Source: Clostridia bacterium
Lineage (GTDB): Bacteria; Bacillota; Clostridia; Oscillospirales; CAG-272
Assembly (NCBI GenBank): GCA_017416185.1
Contig: JAFQDF010000026.1
Span: 62,001-126,000 of the forward strand
DNA length: 64,000 bases
Direction of reading: 5' to 3'
Numbering within the stretch: position 1 is the first letter of the stretch; each line of letters starts with the position of its first letter. The notes under the pieces were generated by a model that saw nothing but the letters and a program-made list of their open reading frames with translations, was not told where the DNA came from and did no database searches. This document shows positions 1 through 7,498 of the stretch, piece by piece. Position numbers and translations under genes: made by a program.

Positions 1-59
1 TCCTTTGCCGCAAAGGATATAGTTTCGTATTTGCCTATCTCGGCAATCGTAATTTTCAT
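1..59 (-). CDS. Unidentified protein, N-terminal 19 codons only
   Basis: The reverse strand opens an ATG at 59 preceded by a GAGGT ribosome site. The frame stays open to the window edge and gives 19 residues beginning MKITIAEIGKY. A near-perfect promoter lies upstream at 91-119, so this is a real gene start. Too little is visible to assign a family. The ITIAE...ISFAAKE style resembles the first strand and helix of some secreted or cytosolic glycan-related proteins, but that is only a guess from the neighbouring GH36 gene. Confidence 0.6.
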   Translation of the reverse strand, partial: MKITIAEIGKYETISFAAK

Positions 60-90
60 ATTATACCTCACTTACGGGGATTTTTTAATT

Positions 91-119
91 ATTCTATCAT
101 TTAGTATTTGTGTTGTCAA
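91..119 (-). promoter_or_regulatory. Sigma-A promoter for the truncated gene at 59
   Basis: Reverse strand: TTGACA at 119-114, a 17-bp spacer and TAGAAT at 96-91, about 25 bp upstream of the ribosome site. It overlaps the end of the terminator hairpin of the preceding alpha-galactosidase gene. Confidence 0.75.
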
Positions 120-123
120 GAAA

Positions 124-151
124 AAGCAGGCACGAATTTCCGTGCCTGCTT
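124..151 (-). terminator. Intrinsic terminator of the GH36 operon
   Basis: Eleven-base-pair stem (124-134 with 141-151), six-base loop, then a T-rich tail on the reverse strand. It lies 15 bp past the alpha-galactosidase stop codon. Confidence 0.85.
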
Positions 152-165
152 GTATCCATCATAGG

Positions 166-2349
166 CTATTTAATCTCTTGCTCAAGATTTTCGATAAAAT
201 GGAACACCTTGGTTACAAAATCACGGGGAGCAAACTCGGGTTGAAGCCCCGCATACATAATAGTACTTCCCATAAGAGTCTGCTCTCTTTCGGGAATATA
301 ATAGCGCTTGTCGGGGTCAAGTCCTTTCGGATAAACGAACTTGATCTCGTCCTTTGTGTTCATCCTTCTGTAGCAGGTCAGCTTTGCCCTTGATTTATCC
401 TTTGAAACCTGCATAAATCCGAAGTAATTACCCTCAAAGGGATTTTCCACACGGTAGAGATCACCGCAAAGCACAAGCTCCGCGTCCTCCTTGTATGCAT
501 TTATCTGCGTCTTGACAAGCTCCTTGTCCTCGTCTGTGAAAAGAGTGGGATCTAATTCATATCCGGTGGGACCAAGGTGAGCTATATCCGCTCTTGTTCT
601 CATTTCACAGCTTCGTCTGGTCTGGTGATTGGGCACGGCGGATACGTGACAGCTCATTGCCGATACGGGATAACAGATAGACGTTCCGTATTGGATCTTG
701 GTCCTCTCCTCCGCGTCGGTGTTGTCACTGGTCCAGATCTGAGGGAAATAGTACAGCATAGCGGGATCGAACCTTGCACCGCCTCCTGCACAGCCCTCGA
801 AAATAATATGGGGATTTTGGTTTACTATTCGTTCGCATATATCATATAGCCCCAGGGCATATCTGTGGGCAAATTCCTTTTGCCGATCACGAGGAATACC
901 AAGAGAATAGTTATCCGTGACGTTGCGATTATAATCCCATTTAACGTAGTCGATCTCGTTTTCGGAAATTATCTTGTTTACCGTATTTACGATATAGTCC
1001 CTTACGTCGGCTCGGGTGAGGTCAAGCATAAACTGACGTCTTGATTTACATCTGTCCCTTCCGGGAACTCCGATGGCATAGTCGGGATGCTTTTTGAAAA
1101 GCTCGGAATCCTCGCTTATCATCTCCGGCTCAAACCATAGACCGAACTTCATTCCGTTTTCGTGAACTGCATCTATAACAGGCTTTAAGCCTCCGGGCAG
1201 CTTTTCTTCATAAACGAACCAGTCTCCCAGACTGGTGGAATCGTCATCGCGGTGACCGAACCAGCCGTCATCCAATACAAAGGTGTCTATACCCAGTCCT
1301 TTGACCGCCTTTGCCATTTCAATGAGCTTCTCGGTATTAAAATTAAAATACGTGCCCTCCCAGTTGTTTATAACGATAGGTCTTTGTTTTTTTACAAAGC
1401 GGGGATTGATAAGTTTTTCTCGATAAACGTCGTGATAAGCGCGACTCATCTTGCCTAAGCCCTCATCCGAATACACGATGACCGCCTCGGGGGTCTCTAA
1501 CTCCTCGCCGGGGGCAAGGTGCCATTCAAAATCAAAATCGTTAATGCCGCCGCAGATATTTCCTTTGCCCTCAGAGGTGCCCTCTACCTTCAAAACAAAG
1601 GATGAGGAATAAACCAGATTAACGCCTATAGCGATGCCCCTGTCCTCGTCGGCATCGGGAGAAAGCAAAGCCATAAAGGGACTCAATATTGCAGAAGAGG
1701 TACATCTTTTAGAGTCGACAGATACTACTCCTCTGTGCATATCGGTATATTGCATCTGTCTTTCATATCCCCAGGAGCCCTGAAGAGACAAAATTTTATA
1801 ATTGCTGTGGGAAAGCGAAAGATTAAAGGAATAGGCTCTGTCTAAGACCAGCTCACTGTCGGAATTGTTCTTAAAAACCGTCCTTCTGGCAATAACCGGA
1901 TATTCGTCGTAAACGGTATAATAAAGATCGGCGGCAAAGTGTGTAAGCTCATCCTCAAGATGAAGCACCAGAGTCTCGCCGCCGCTAAGCGATGGCATAC
2001 CCTTTATTTTCGGCTTTTCGGATAATATTTCGTGTCCCGTATAATGAAGCCTGCATAAACGGTCGCCCAAGGGATTCTTGACCATAAATGTGGGCTCACG
2101 GTAATCCCCCGTACCGTAAAAGCAGAGCTCGGGATTGTAATATGAATAGCTCTGATTCCTTTCGCCCGGCATCTGCACGTAGGCAGAGCCTGAGCCTATG
2201 CTCTGCATATATTCCATATTTTCTCTGCCGATACGACGGCCGAAATATAGATGCTCCGCAAAGCCGATACGGTTGATCCTGAAAATATATGAAATATCCT
2301 TACCCTCAAGGTAAAAATGTCTGTTTTCCTCATTGAAAATAATAGCCAT
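166..2349 (-). CDS. Alpha-galactosidase, glycoside hydrolase family 36
   Basis: The 727-residue product has the usual length of bacterial GH36 enzymes, which release terminal alpha-1,6-galactose from raffinose-type sugars and galactomannan. The catalytic barrel shows FVLDDGWFG near residue 358 and KWDYNR near 472, whose Asp is the expected nucleophile. CAGGGARFD lies near 521 and WTSDNTD near 540, whose Asp is the expected acid/base. There is no signal peptide, so the enzyme is cytosolic and acts on imported oligosaccharides. The start follows an AAGGAG site with good spacing. It lies 31 bp downstream of a deacetylase-like gene and is probably cotranscribed with it from the promoter at 3270-3298. 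Family assignment is firm; the natural substrate is inferred. Confidence 0.95.
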   Translation of the reverse strand: MAIIFNEENRHFYLEGKDISYIFRINRIGFAEHLYFGRRIGRENMEYMQSIGSGSAYVQMPGERNQSYSYYNPELCFYGTGDYREPTFMVKNPLGDRLCRLHYTGHEILSEKPKIKGMPSLSGGETLVLHLEDELTHFAADLYYTVYDEYPVIARRTVFKNNSDSELVLDRAYSFNLSLSHSNYKILSLQGSWGYERQMQYTDMHRGVVSVDSKRCTSSAILSPFMALLSPDADEDRGIAIGVNLVYSSSFVLKVEGTSEGKGNICGGINDFDFEWHLAPGEELETPEAVIVYSDEGLGKMSRAYHDVYREKLINPRFVKKQRPIVINNWEGTYFNFNTEKLIEMAKAVKGLGIDTFVLDDGWFGHRDDDSTSLGDWFVYEEKLPGGLKPVIDAVHENGMKFGLWFEPEMISEDSELFKKHPDYAIGVPGRDRCKSRRQFMLDLTRADVRDYIVNTVNKIISENEIDYVKWDYNRNVTDNYSLGIPRDRQKEFAHRYALGLYDICERIVNQNPHIIFEGCAGGGARFDPAMLYYFPQIWTSDNTDAEERTKIQYGTSICYPVSAMSCHVSAVPNHQTRRSCEMRTRADIAHLGPTGYELDPTLFTDEDKELVKTQINAYKEDAELVLCGDLYRVENPFEGNYFGFMQVSKDKSRAKLTCYRRMNTKDEIKFVYPKGLDPDKRYYIPEREQTLMGSTIMYAGLQPEFAPRDFVTKVFHFIENLEQEIK

Positions 2350-2380
2350 ATCAAGCTCCTTATAAGCAGCATTATTTATA

Positions 2381-3241
2381 TTATATCAAACGCACCGTTT
2401 CACCGGGGTCAATTTGAAACGTCTTTTTATCTGCATAGATCCATACAGTGCGGGCAGAGGGGTTATAGACACGGATATGGTCAAGGTTGAATTTAAGTCT
2501 CAGATAGTCCTCAACATAATCGTATATTTCAATATTGGTAGCATACCATATATCATCTTTTTCGCCCAGCTTTTCGCAAAGAGCTTCAAGGTGATCCCAA
2601 TTATTTTTGCGTTCAAATTCTACGCTGTGTCCGTAGATATGGAAAAGCCGTGGCAAGCCGCCCTTACCGTCCTCACCGTCGGGCTTGATATCAAGAAACA
2701 TATCCGCATATTCGTTTACGCGGCGGCTGTCGTGGTGAACGGTAGGCTGCCAGTCATACCAATCATTCGGGATAAGAAAACAATCAAAATTCTTTTCATC
2801 CGAGCGGGCGTAGGAATACCCAAGATCACGGAGATAGCCTTTTATACGCTCATAATCTGTACCAACGGTAAAATCGTTGATACCCGAGCAAGGATAAGCA
2901 AAGCCGCGGGAGATAATACCTATTTTTTCTTCAATTACTTTTCGTGATTCGTAGCACTCGGCAAGTCCAAGCGGGATATTCTGCAGACCGTTTGCGGTAT
3001 GGGTAACACCGTGGACTGCCACCTCGTGGCCTCTTGCGATAAGTGACTTTATCTGCTCAAGTGTCAGATATTCGGACCCCCAGTCCTTGGTTATCGAATC
3101 ACTAACTATATTAAAGGTGCATTTTATTCCGTGGCGGTCGATTATGTCGGCAAGGCGAAGGTCGTATATGTAACCGTCGTCATAGCTAATCGTAAACGCC
3201 TTGGGCTTACCGCCCGGAAAACGCAGATAAACGTATTTCAT
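2381..3241 (-). CDS. Polysaccharide deacetylase (NodB-homology) family protein
   Basis: 286 residues. NodB-type hydrolases remove N- or O-acetyl groups from glycans. The first strand reads AFTISYDDGY, where SYDDG replaces the usual FDDG motif carrying the base and metal Asp. HEVAVHGVTH near residue 75 supplies the metal His pair. No signal peptide is seen, so it may act in the cytosol on small sugars. I chose ATG 3241 because AGGAT sits just upstream in the reverse strand; a longer frame to 3283 has no such site. It is first in an operon with the GH36 gene. It resembles the C-terminal domain of the large secreted protein at 57131-59662. Confidence 0.8.
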   Translation of the reverse strand: MKYVYLRFPGGKPKAFTISYDDGYIYDLRLADIIDRHGIKCTFNIVSDSITKDWGSEYLTLEQIKSLIARGHEVAVHGVTHTANGLQNIPLGLAECYESRKVIEEKIGIISRGFAYPCSGINDFTVGTDYERIKGYLRDLGYSYARSDEKNFDCFLIPNDWYDWQPTVHHDSRRVNEYADMFLDIKPDGEDGKGGLPRLFHIYGHSVEFERKNNWDHLEALCEKLGEKDDIWYATNIEIYDYVEDYLRLKFNLDHIRVYNPSARTVWIYADKKTFQIDPGETVRLI

Positions 3242-3269
3242 TTTTATCCTCCCGTATCTGTATGACGTT

Positions 3270-3298
3270 ATTATAGCACACATTTATTAAAATGTTAA
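3270..3298 (-). promoter_or_regulatory. Sigma-A promoter of the deacetylase-GH36 operon
   Basis: Reverse strand TTAACA at 3298-3293, 17-bp spacer, perfect TATAAT at 3275-3270. It is arranged back to back with the promoter at 3318-3346. Confidence 0.75.
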
Positions 3299-3317
3299 TA
3301 CACATAATAAAAATTCA

Positions 3318-3346
3318 TTGACAGTTCTGCCCAAGGCTGATATACT
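3318..3346 (+). promoter_or_regulatory. Sigma-A promoter of the phosphodiesterase gene
   Basis: TTGACA at 3318, 17-bp spacer, TATACT at 3341, about 32 bp before the start codon. Confidence 0.8.
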
Positions 3347-3377
3347 TAAATTAACGACCTAAAAAGGAGTATTTATT

Positions 3378-4133
3378 ATGAAAAAGGTAATTCTTATACT
3401 TATTGACGGTATGCGTCCCGATGCAATGATGACCTGCGGCAGCCCCTATGCAGAAGAACTGTTAAAGCAGGCTACCTATACACTTGAGGGCAAAACGGTT
3501 TACCCTTCAGACACTCTGCCCTGCCATATGTCGCTTTTCACTTCGGTCTCCCCTATACAGCACCAGACCACCAGCAACACCTACTGCCCTCCCGTAAACA
3601 CGGTCAACGGTCTTATAGAGGAGCTGGACCATGCAAGAAAAAAGGCGGCAATGTTCTACAACTGGGGTGAGCTTCGTGACATTGCACGTCCCGGTTATTT
3701 CAACTTCAGCCTCTTTATGAGAGACGAGGACGATGCAAACATTACGGACTATGCAATCGACTATATCAGCAAAAAAGCGCCCCACTTTACCTTCCTCTAT
3801 CTCGGCAACGTTGATATGTTCGGCCACCACAACGGATGGATGTCAGAGGAATATCTTGCTTCGGTAAAGAAGGCTCTTGACTGTACCAAGCGTGTCCTTG
3901 ATGCCTTTGGTGATGAGTACACCTATATCATCACAGCCGACCACGGCGGTCACGACACCGACCACGGCAGTATGGATCCCGAGGATATCAATATCCCCAT
4001 CCTCTTTATCGGCGAGAGCTTTGAAAAGAACAAGCAAACCGAGGCTTCCATCATCGACATTGCACCCACCATCGCCGATCTTATGGAGGTAGAAAAGCCT
4101 CACCGCTGGGACGGAAAATCTATTATCGGTTAA
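3378..4133 (+). CDS. Alkaline-phosphatase superfamily / nucleotide pyrophosphatase-phosphodiesterase-like protein
   Basis: 251 residues, a compact member of the superfamily that hydrolyses phosphate mono- or diesters with two bound metal ions. LILIDGMRPDAM at the N terminus gives the first metal Asp. TLPCHMSLFTS near residue 45 carries the nucleophile Thr region. GNVDMFGHHNG near residue 142 and TADHGGHDTDHG near 185 give the remaining Asp and His metal ligands. There is no signal peptide, so it should be cytosolic. AAGGAG precedes the ATG. It is monocistronic and divergent from the deacetylase operon. The substrate cannot be read from the sequence. Confidence 0.88.
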   Translation: MKKVILILIDGMRPDAMMTCGSPYAEELLKQATYTLEGKTVYPSDTLPCHMSLFTSVSPIQHQTTSNTYCPPVNTVNGLIEELDHARKKAAMFYNWGELRDIARPGYFNFSLFMRDEDDANITDYAIDYISKKAPHFTFLYLGNVDMFGHHNGWMSEEYLASVKKALDCTKRVLDAFGDEYTYIITADHGGHDTDHGSMDPEDINIPILFIGESFEKNKQTEASIIDIAPTIADLMEVEKPHRWDGKSIIG

Positions 4134-4135
4134 TA

Positions 4136-4239
4136 AAAAGCTGTCACACTGATATAATCCCCTTAGAGTAGACACTCGAAAAAAGAAAAAGATTCGAGAA
4201 CTACACTAGGGGGATTATATCAGTTTCGTGACAGCTTTT
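4136..4239. terminator. Terminator stem split by an inserted palindromic element
   Basis: AAAAGCTGTCAC at 4136-4147 pairs perfectly with GTGACAGCTTTT at 4228-4239. That would be a normal bidirectional terminator directly after the phosphodiesterase stop. The two halves are separated by a 77-bp imperfect inverted repeat and three bases. Confidence 0.6.
4148..4224. mobile_element. MITE-like imperfect palindrome, 77 bp
   Basis: ACTGATATAATCCCC at 4148-4162 is the exact reverse complement of 4210-4224. Complementarity continues inward with mismatches to a CTCGAA/TTCGAG pair around an A-rich loop. It has no coding capacity. The inner arm (CCCCTTAGAGTAGACA) loosely recalls IS3-family termini. No target duplication can be shown. 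Confidence 0.5.
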
Positions 4240-4246
4240 GTCCTTA

Positions 4247-4278
4247 ATTCTGCATTTTGCATTCTGCATTCTGCATTT
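4247..4278. repeat. Heptamer array, four units (ATTCTGC type)
   Basis: Units read ATTCTGC, ATTTTGC, ATTCTGC, ATTCTGC. The same four units in the same order recur at 43990-44017. Confidence 0.8.
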
Positions 4279-4281
4279 AAC

Positions 4282-4316
4282 AAAAAAATCTCCCTGCAAG
4301 CAGGGAGAATTTTTTG
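4282..4316. terminator. Bidirectional intrinsic terminator
   Basis: TCTCCCTG pairs with CAGGGAGA around a CAAG loop, with A7 on one side and T6 on the other, so it can work in both directions. It lies at the outer edge of the GGGtGRT 3'-end duplicate. Confidence 0.75.
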
Positions 4317-4320
4317 TTTG

Positions 4321-4416
4321 TTACTTATTGCTCTCTTCGATAGCAACTGCAACGGCAACGGTCATACGGGGCCTGTGGGTTGTTACCTGCGCCGATGAGA
4401 CCCATCATCTCTACGT
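4321..4416 (-). pseudogene. Displaced 3' end of a GGGtGRT-family gene (remnant)
   Basis: This piece matches the last 95 or so bases of the intact gene at 5590-6597. Its first 40 bases (4416-4377) are identical to 5684-5645. The rest is diverged but still ends in a recognisable AIEESNK and stop, and one extra base breaks the frame. It is a direct repeat in the same orientation. This is what site-specific integration into the 3' end of a protein gene leaves behind: one end regenerated, one displaced. Confidence 0.75.
4377..4416. repeat. Outer copy of a 40-bp direct repeat (att-like core)
   Basis: Identical over 40 bp to 5645-5684, flanked by diverged sequence on one side and unrelated sequence on the other. 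Spacing between copies is 1,268 bp. A perfect hairpin (4418-4437, loop TGTC) abuts its inner edge. Confidence 0.7.
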
Positions 4417-4548
4417 AAAAGTGCCTGTCGGCACTTTCCATCTGCTTGGGAGAACACCCAATCACATCTATAACGGAACTAACCACATACATAATATCAT
4501 ATTGACTGTTCACGATACAATAGTTTAATGAACAGTATGGTAATAATG

Positions 4549-4824
4549 TTAAGAGATCACCTCAAATGTCATATTGGGATTTTCCTTATGTACATCGTCA
4601 AAAACCTCAAGAATCCTATTCATATATTCACGTAGATCCTTAGGGAGTGTGTTTAATCCCACTATCTTTGTATGCATATCTTCTATGAAAAAATCTCTGA
4701 GACAATCCCATAATGCAGAAAGATTATTTCCAAAGTATTCGGGGAGTGAATACGCTTCCTTTATAATGTGATACACTTCCATATAGTATTTACAGTTTGT
4801 AAAATCAAGAATTATAATTTCCAT
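4549..4824 (-). CDS. Barstar-family ribonuclease inhibitor (immunity protein)
   Basis: 91 residues, the normal barstar length (about 90). LPEYFGNNLSALWDCL around residues 27-42 matches the signature helix-loop of barstar. The Trp and the second Asp (equivalent to Trp38 and Asp39) are kept, while the position equivalent to Asp35 is Ser. Barstar plugs the active site of barnase-type RNases. The gene lies 11 bp downstream of a barnase domain on the same strand, so the two form a toxin-immunity pair. It sits inside the region bounded by direct repeats and is probably phage-derived. Confidence 0.9.
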   Translation of the reverse strand: MEIIILDFTNCKYYMEVYHIIKEAYSLPEYFGNNLSALWDCLRDFFIEDMHTKIVGLNTLPKDLREYMNRILEVFDDVHKENPNMTFEVIS

Positions 4825-4835
4825 TTACTTCTCCT

Positions 4836-5342
4836 TTATACAATTTCTGCGAAGGTGTAATAATGATCGTATGTTACAAACATCAATCCGTCATTGGAAA
4901 ACAAAACTCGTTCATCGTTTCTAAACCCACCGCTGTAATTGATATCTGCTTCATACCATACTCTGCCCGGTACTGAGGGGAGTTTGCCGTCTTTGTTATA
5001 ATAAATACCACCAAGAACCATTTTGCCGGGTGCAACAGTTGCTAAATTCCCTTTTTTAGGATTCCATCCAAGTTGCTTTGCAAAATTCCTTGTAATATAA
5101 CTTGCAGGTAATTCCCCGTACTTCTTCATAAGGTAATCAATACCCTTACGCTTTTGCTTTGTTGCTTCTCCGGCTTTTATTGCATCTGCCGGTGTTATCT
5201 TGCATCTGCAGGCTAAATGAATAGGTGGCTTTGGAACCGGTTCTTCATATATATCATAAATTTTCCCATTGTAATCAATACAGGGTATACAAGTTTTCCA
5301 ATCTAACTGTGCCTTCCATCGTTTCCAATTTTTACTTTTCAG
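4836..5342 (-). CDS. MuF-type phage capsid fragment fused to a barnase ribonuclease domain
   Basis: The open frame spans 168 codons. Its first third carries CIPC and, about 25 residues later, PPIHLACRC. That is the cysteine/histidine signature at the C terminus of SPP1 gp7/Mu gpF minor head proteins. The last 105 residues are a barnase domain from DYLMKKYG to FAEIV. The catalytic Glu (YEADIN), Arg (GFRN), second Arg (DERV) and His (DHYYTF) are all present. No ATG, GTG or TTG lies in frame before 5129. AAGGAG stands 10 bp before a CTG at 5342, and an in-frame stop lies at 5349-5351. Either CTG is used, or this is the detached tail of a longer toxin, or a shorter product starts at ATG 5129, which would cut into the first barnase helix. 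Confidence 0.75.
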   Translation of the reverse strand: MKSKNWKRWKAQLDWKTCIPCIDYNGKIYDIYEEPVPKPPIHLACRCKITPADAIKAGEATKQKRKGIDYLMKKYGELPASYITRNFAKQLGWNPKKGNLATVAPGKMVLGGIYYNKDGKLPSVPGRVWYEADINYSGGFRNDERVLFSNDGLMFVTYDHYYTFAEIV

Positions 5343-5502
5343 ATATAATCATCTCCTTTTTATATTTGATAAGATAATTATATCAGATAATTTTATTTTA
5401 CGGTAGGGTACCTATTGGGGTTTTTATTTAAATTCTGTCTTGTTTTATTAAGAATATTATAAATACAATCCAAGCAAAAGTCAATTTAATAAATAATAAA
5501 AC

Positions 5503-5545
5503 ATTGGACACATCATCGGCAAAAGCCGAAAATGATGTGTCCAAT
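5503..5545 (-). terminator. Long hairpin terminator after the GGGtGRT gene
   Basis: Fourteen-base-pair perfect stem (5503-5516 with 5532-5545) and an inner CGGC/GCCG stem. On the reverse strand it is followed by TGTTTTATT, 45 bp past the stop codon of the gene at 5590. Confidence 0.75.
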
Positions 5546-5589
5546 TCACATTTTTACTATTTTAAGTTAGTAAGATGCTACAAAACGGC

Positions 5590-6597
5590 TTACTTAAAGG
5601 ATTCCTCGATTGCAACAGCAACAGCAACAGTCATACCAACCATGGGGTTGTTACCTGCGCCGATGAGACCCATCATCTCTACGTGAGCGGGAACGGAGGA
5701 GGAGCCTGCGAACTGTGCATCACCGTGCATACGGCCCATAGTATCGGTCATACCGTAGGAAGCAGGACCTGCAGCCATATTGTCGGGATGGAGTGTACGG
5801 CCTGTACCGCCGCCGGAAGCAACGGAGAAGTACTTCTTACCGTTCTCGATAGCCCACTTCTTGTAGGTACCTGCAACGGGATGCTGGAATCTGGTGGGGT
5901 TGGTGGAGTTACCGGTGATGGAAACGTCAACCTTCTCAAGTCTCATAATAGCAACGCCCTCAAGAACGTCGTTAGCACCGTAGCACTTAACCTTTGCTCT
6001 CTCACCGTCGGAGTAAGCAGTTTCCTTTACTACCTTAACCTCACCGGTGTAGAAGTCGAAATCAGTCTCAACGTATGTGAAGCCGTTGATTCTGGAGATG
6101 ATATAAGCAGCGTCCTTTCCGAGACCGTTAAGGATAACACGCAGCGGTGTCTTTCTTACCTTGTTAGCGGTTCTTGCGATACCGATAGCGCCCTCTGCAG
6201 CTGCAAAAGACTCGTGACCAGCCAGGAAGCAGAAGCAGTCGGTTTCCTCACGGAGAAGCATTGCAGCGAGGTTACCGTGGCCGAGACCAACAGCTCTCTG
6301 CTCTGCAACGGAGCCGGGGATACAGAACGCCTGAAGACCGATACCGATGTCGGCTGCAGCCTCTGCTGCGGACTTGGTACCCTTCTTGATCGCTACAGCA
6401 GCACCGAGGGTATATGCCCAGCTTGCGTTCTCGAAAGCGATGGGCTGTACGCCCTTAACGATTGCATCAACGTCGATACCGCGCTCAAGACATATTGCAC
6501 GAGCGTCCTCGAGATCCTTGATGCCGTATTCTGCCATGCACTTTTCAATGCCGGCCATTCTTCTTTCTTTTCCTTCAAATACTACATTGTTAGACAT
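5590..6597 (-). CDS. GGGtGRT family protein
   Basis: 335 residues. The name-giving motif appears as GGGTGRT near residue 270, followed by LHPDNMAAGPASYGMTD. It also has a glycine- and alanine-rich N-terminal half, AGHESFAAAEGA near 130 and a GAGNNPM loop near the C terminus. No signal peptide or membrane segment is seen. The family is common in gut anaerobes and, as here, sits next to an Fe-S scaffold-like gene (18 bp gap). A shared Fe-S or redox function is an inference from context; I know of no established reaction. AGGGGGAG precedes the ATG. The last 95 bases are duplicated at 4321-4416. Confidence 0.85.
   Translation of the reverse strand: MSNNVVFEGKERRMAGIEKCMAEYGIKDLEDARAICLERGIDVDAIVKGVQPIAFENASWAYTLGAAVAIKKGTKSAAEAAADIGIGLQAFCIPGSVAEQRAVGLGHGNLAAMLLREETDCFCFLAGHESFAAAEGAIGIARTANKVRKTPLRVILNGLGKDAAYIISRINGFTYVETDFDFYTGEVKVVKETAYSDGERAKVKCYGANDVLEGVAIMRLEKVDVSITGNSTNPTRFQHPVAGTYKKWAIENGKKYFSVASGGGTGRTLHPDNMAAGPASYGMTDTMGRMHGDAQFAGSSSVPAHVEMMGLIGAGNNPMVGMTVAVAVAIEESFK
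5645..5684. repeat. Inner copy of the 40-bp direct repeat, within the intact GGGtGRT gene
   Basis: Encodes the conserved segment around EMMGLIGAGNNP near the C terminus. It is identical to 4377-4416. The sequence beyond it toward 5590 differs from the outer copy, as expected if an incoming element supplied a new gene end. Confidence 0.7.
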
Positions 6598-6615
6598 TTG
6601 TTTGCTCCCCCTTTC

Positions 6616-7329
6616 TTACTGCTTTCTGGGATCGATATACTTAACTGCGTCAGCATAACGACCGTAGGTCTTGATATTTTCGTCAAAGGCTTCCTTGATG
6701 TCCTTGCCTGCCTTAACGGCATCCATAAACTTGCCGAGGTGGATGAACTTGTAGCCAATAACCTCGTTGTTTGCATCAAGGCCGAGCTCGAGGATATAAC
6801 CCTCTGCCATCTCGAGGTAACGAACACCCTTTGCGTTGGTAGCAAAGATGGTACCTACCTGAGATCTGAGACCCTTACCAAGGTCCTCAAGACCTGCACC
6901 GATGGGAAGACCGTCCTCGGAGAAAGCGGTCTGTGTACGACCGTATGCAAGCTGCTTGAAGATCTCACGCATTGCTACGTTGATAGCGTCACATACAAGG
7001 TCGGTATTGAGAGCCTCAAGAAGGGTCTTGCCCTGGAGGATCTCAGCTGCCATAGCAGCGGAATGGGTCATACCGGAACAGCCAAGTGTCTCAACAAGTG
7101 CTTCCTCGATAATACCCTTCTTAACGTTAAGTGTAAGCTTACAAGTACCCTGCTGGGGTGCACACCAGCCGATACCGTGGGAAAGACCGCTGATATCGCT
7201 GATCTGATAGGATTTTACCCATCTGCCCTCTTCGGGAATGGGCGCGGGACCGTGCTTAGGTCCTTTTGCAACTACGCACATATTGTCAACTTCGTGAGTT
7301 GTAGCGTAGGGGCAATTGAATTCGCTCAT
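6616..7329 (-). CDS. NifU/IscU-like iron-sulfur cluster assembly scaffold protein
   Basis: 237 residues. An N-terminal extension with Cys at about 6, 18, 56 and 63 precedes an IscU-like core. The core has ETLGCSGMTHSAA near residue 80 and a further Cys near 110. Scaffold proteins assemble Fe-S clusters on conserved cysteines. This is longer than stand-alone IscU (about 130 residues) and ends in a region of its own. I took ATG 7329 (MSEFNCPY) because GGAG lies 8 bp upstream; the longer frame to 7443 runs through the leader. It is the first gene of the pair with the GGGtGRT gene, driven from 7446-7474. A dedicated partner role is likely but inferred. Confidence 0.82.
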   Translation of the reverse strand: MSEFNCPYATTHEVDNMCVVAKGPKHGPAPIPEEGRWVKSYQISDISGLSHGIGWCAPQQGTCKLTLNVKKGIIEEALVETLGCSGMTHSAAMAAEILQGKTLLEALNTDLVCDAINVAMREIFKQLAYGRTQTAFSEDGLPIGAGLEDLGKGLRSQVGTIFATNAKGVRYLEMAEGYILELGLDANNEVIGYKFIHLGKFMDAVKAGKDIKEAFDENIKTYGRYADAVKYIDPRKQ

Positions 7330-7445
7330 AGTTATATCTCCTTTGCAATAAAATTCATAAGAATTTCCGATTCGAGCACTGAATAAACGATTTGAAATAC
7401 ACAAGACCCGATTATCGGTGCGGGTCGGCACCCGCAAACACAATT

Positions 7446-7474
7446 ATTATAACACCATATTGTTAATAAATCAA
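7446..7474 (-). promoter_or_regulatory. Sigma-A promoter of the scaffold-GGGtGRT operon
   Basis: Reverse strand TTGATT at 7474-7469, 17-bp spacer, TATAAT at 7451-7446. It leaves a leader of about 110 nt containing a GCGGGT/ACCCGC hairpin. Confidence 0.75.
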
Positions 7475-7498
7475 CAATTTTGCATTATTTTATTCTTT

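Noticed and set aside
4238..4528. Forward open frame of 96 codons across the heptamer array and GGGtGRT duplicate
   Set aside because: It starts inside repeat sequence, lacks a ribosome site and crosses a terminator hairpin.
5575..7386. Long forward-strand open frame of about 600 codons opposite the GGGtGRT and scaffold genes
   Set aside because: It mirrors two well-supported reverse-strand genes, has no ribosome site and encodes a Cys/Thr/Ser-rich chain typical of antisense frames.
7330..7443. N-terminal extension of the Fe-S scaffold protein to 7443
   Set aside because: The extension runs through the predicted leader just downstream of the promoter and has no ribosome site, while ATG 7329 has a good one.
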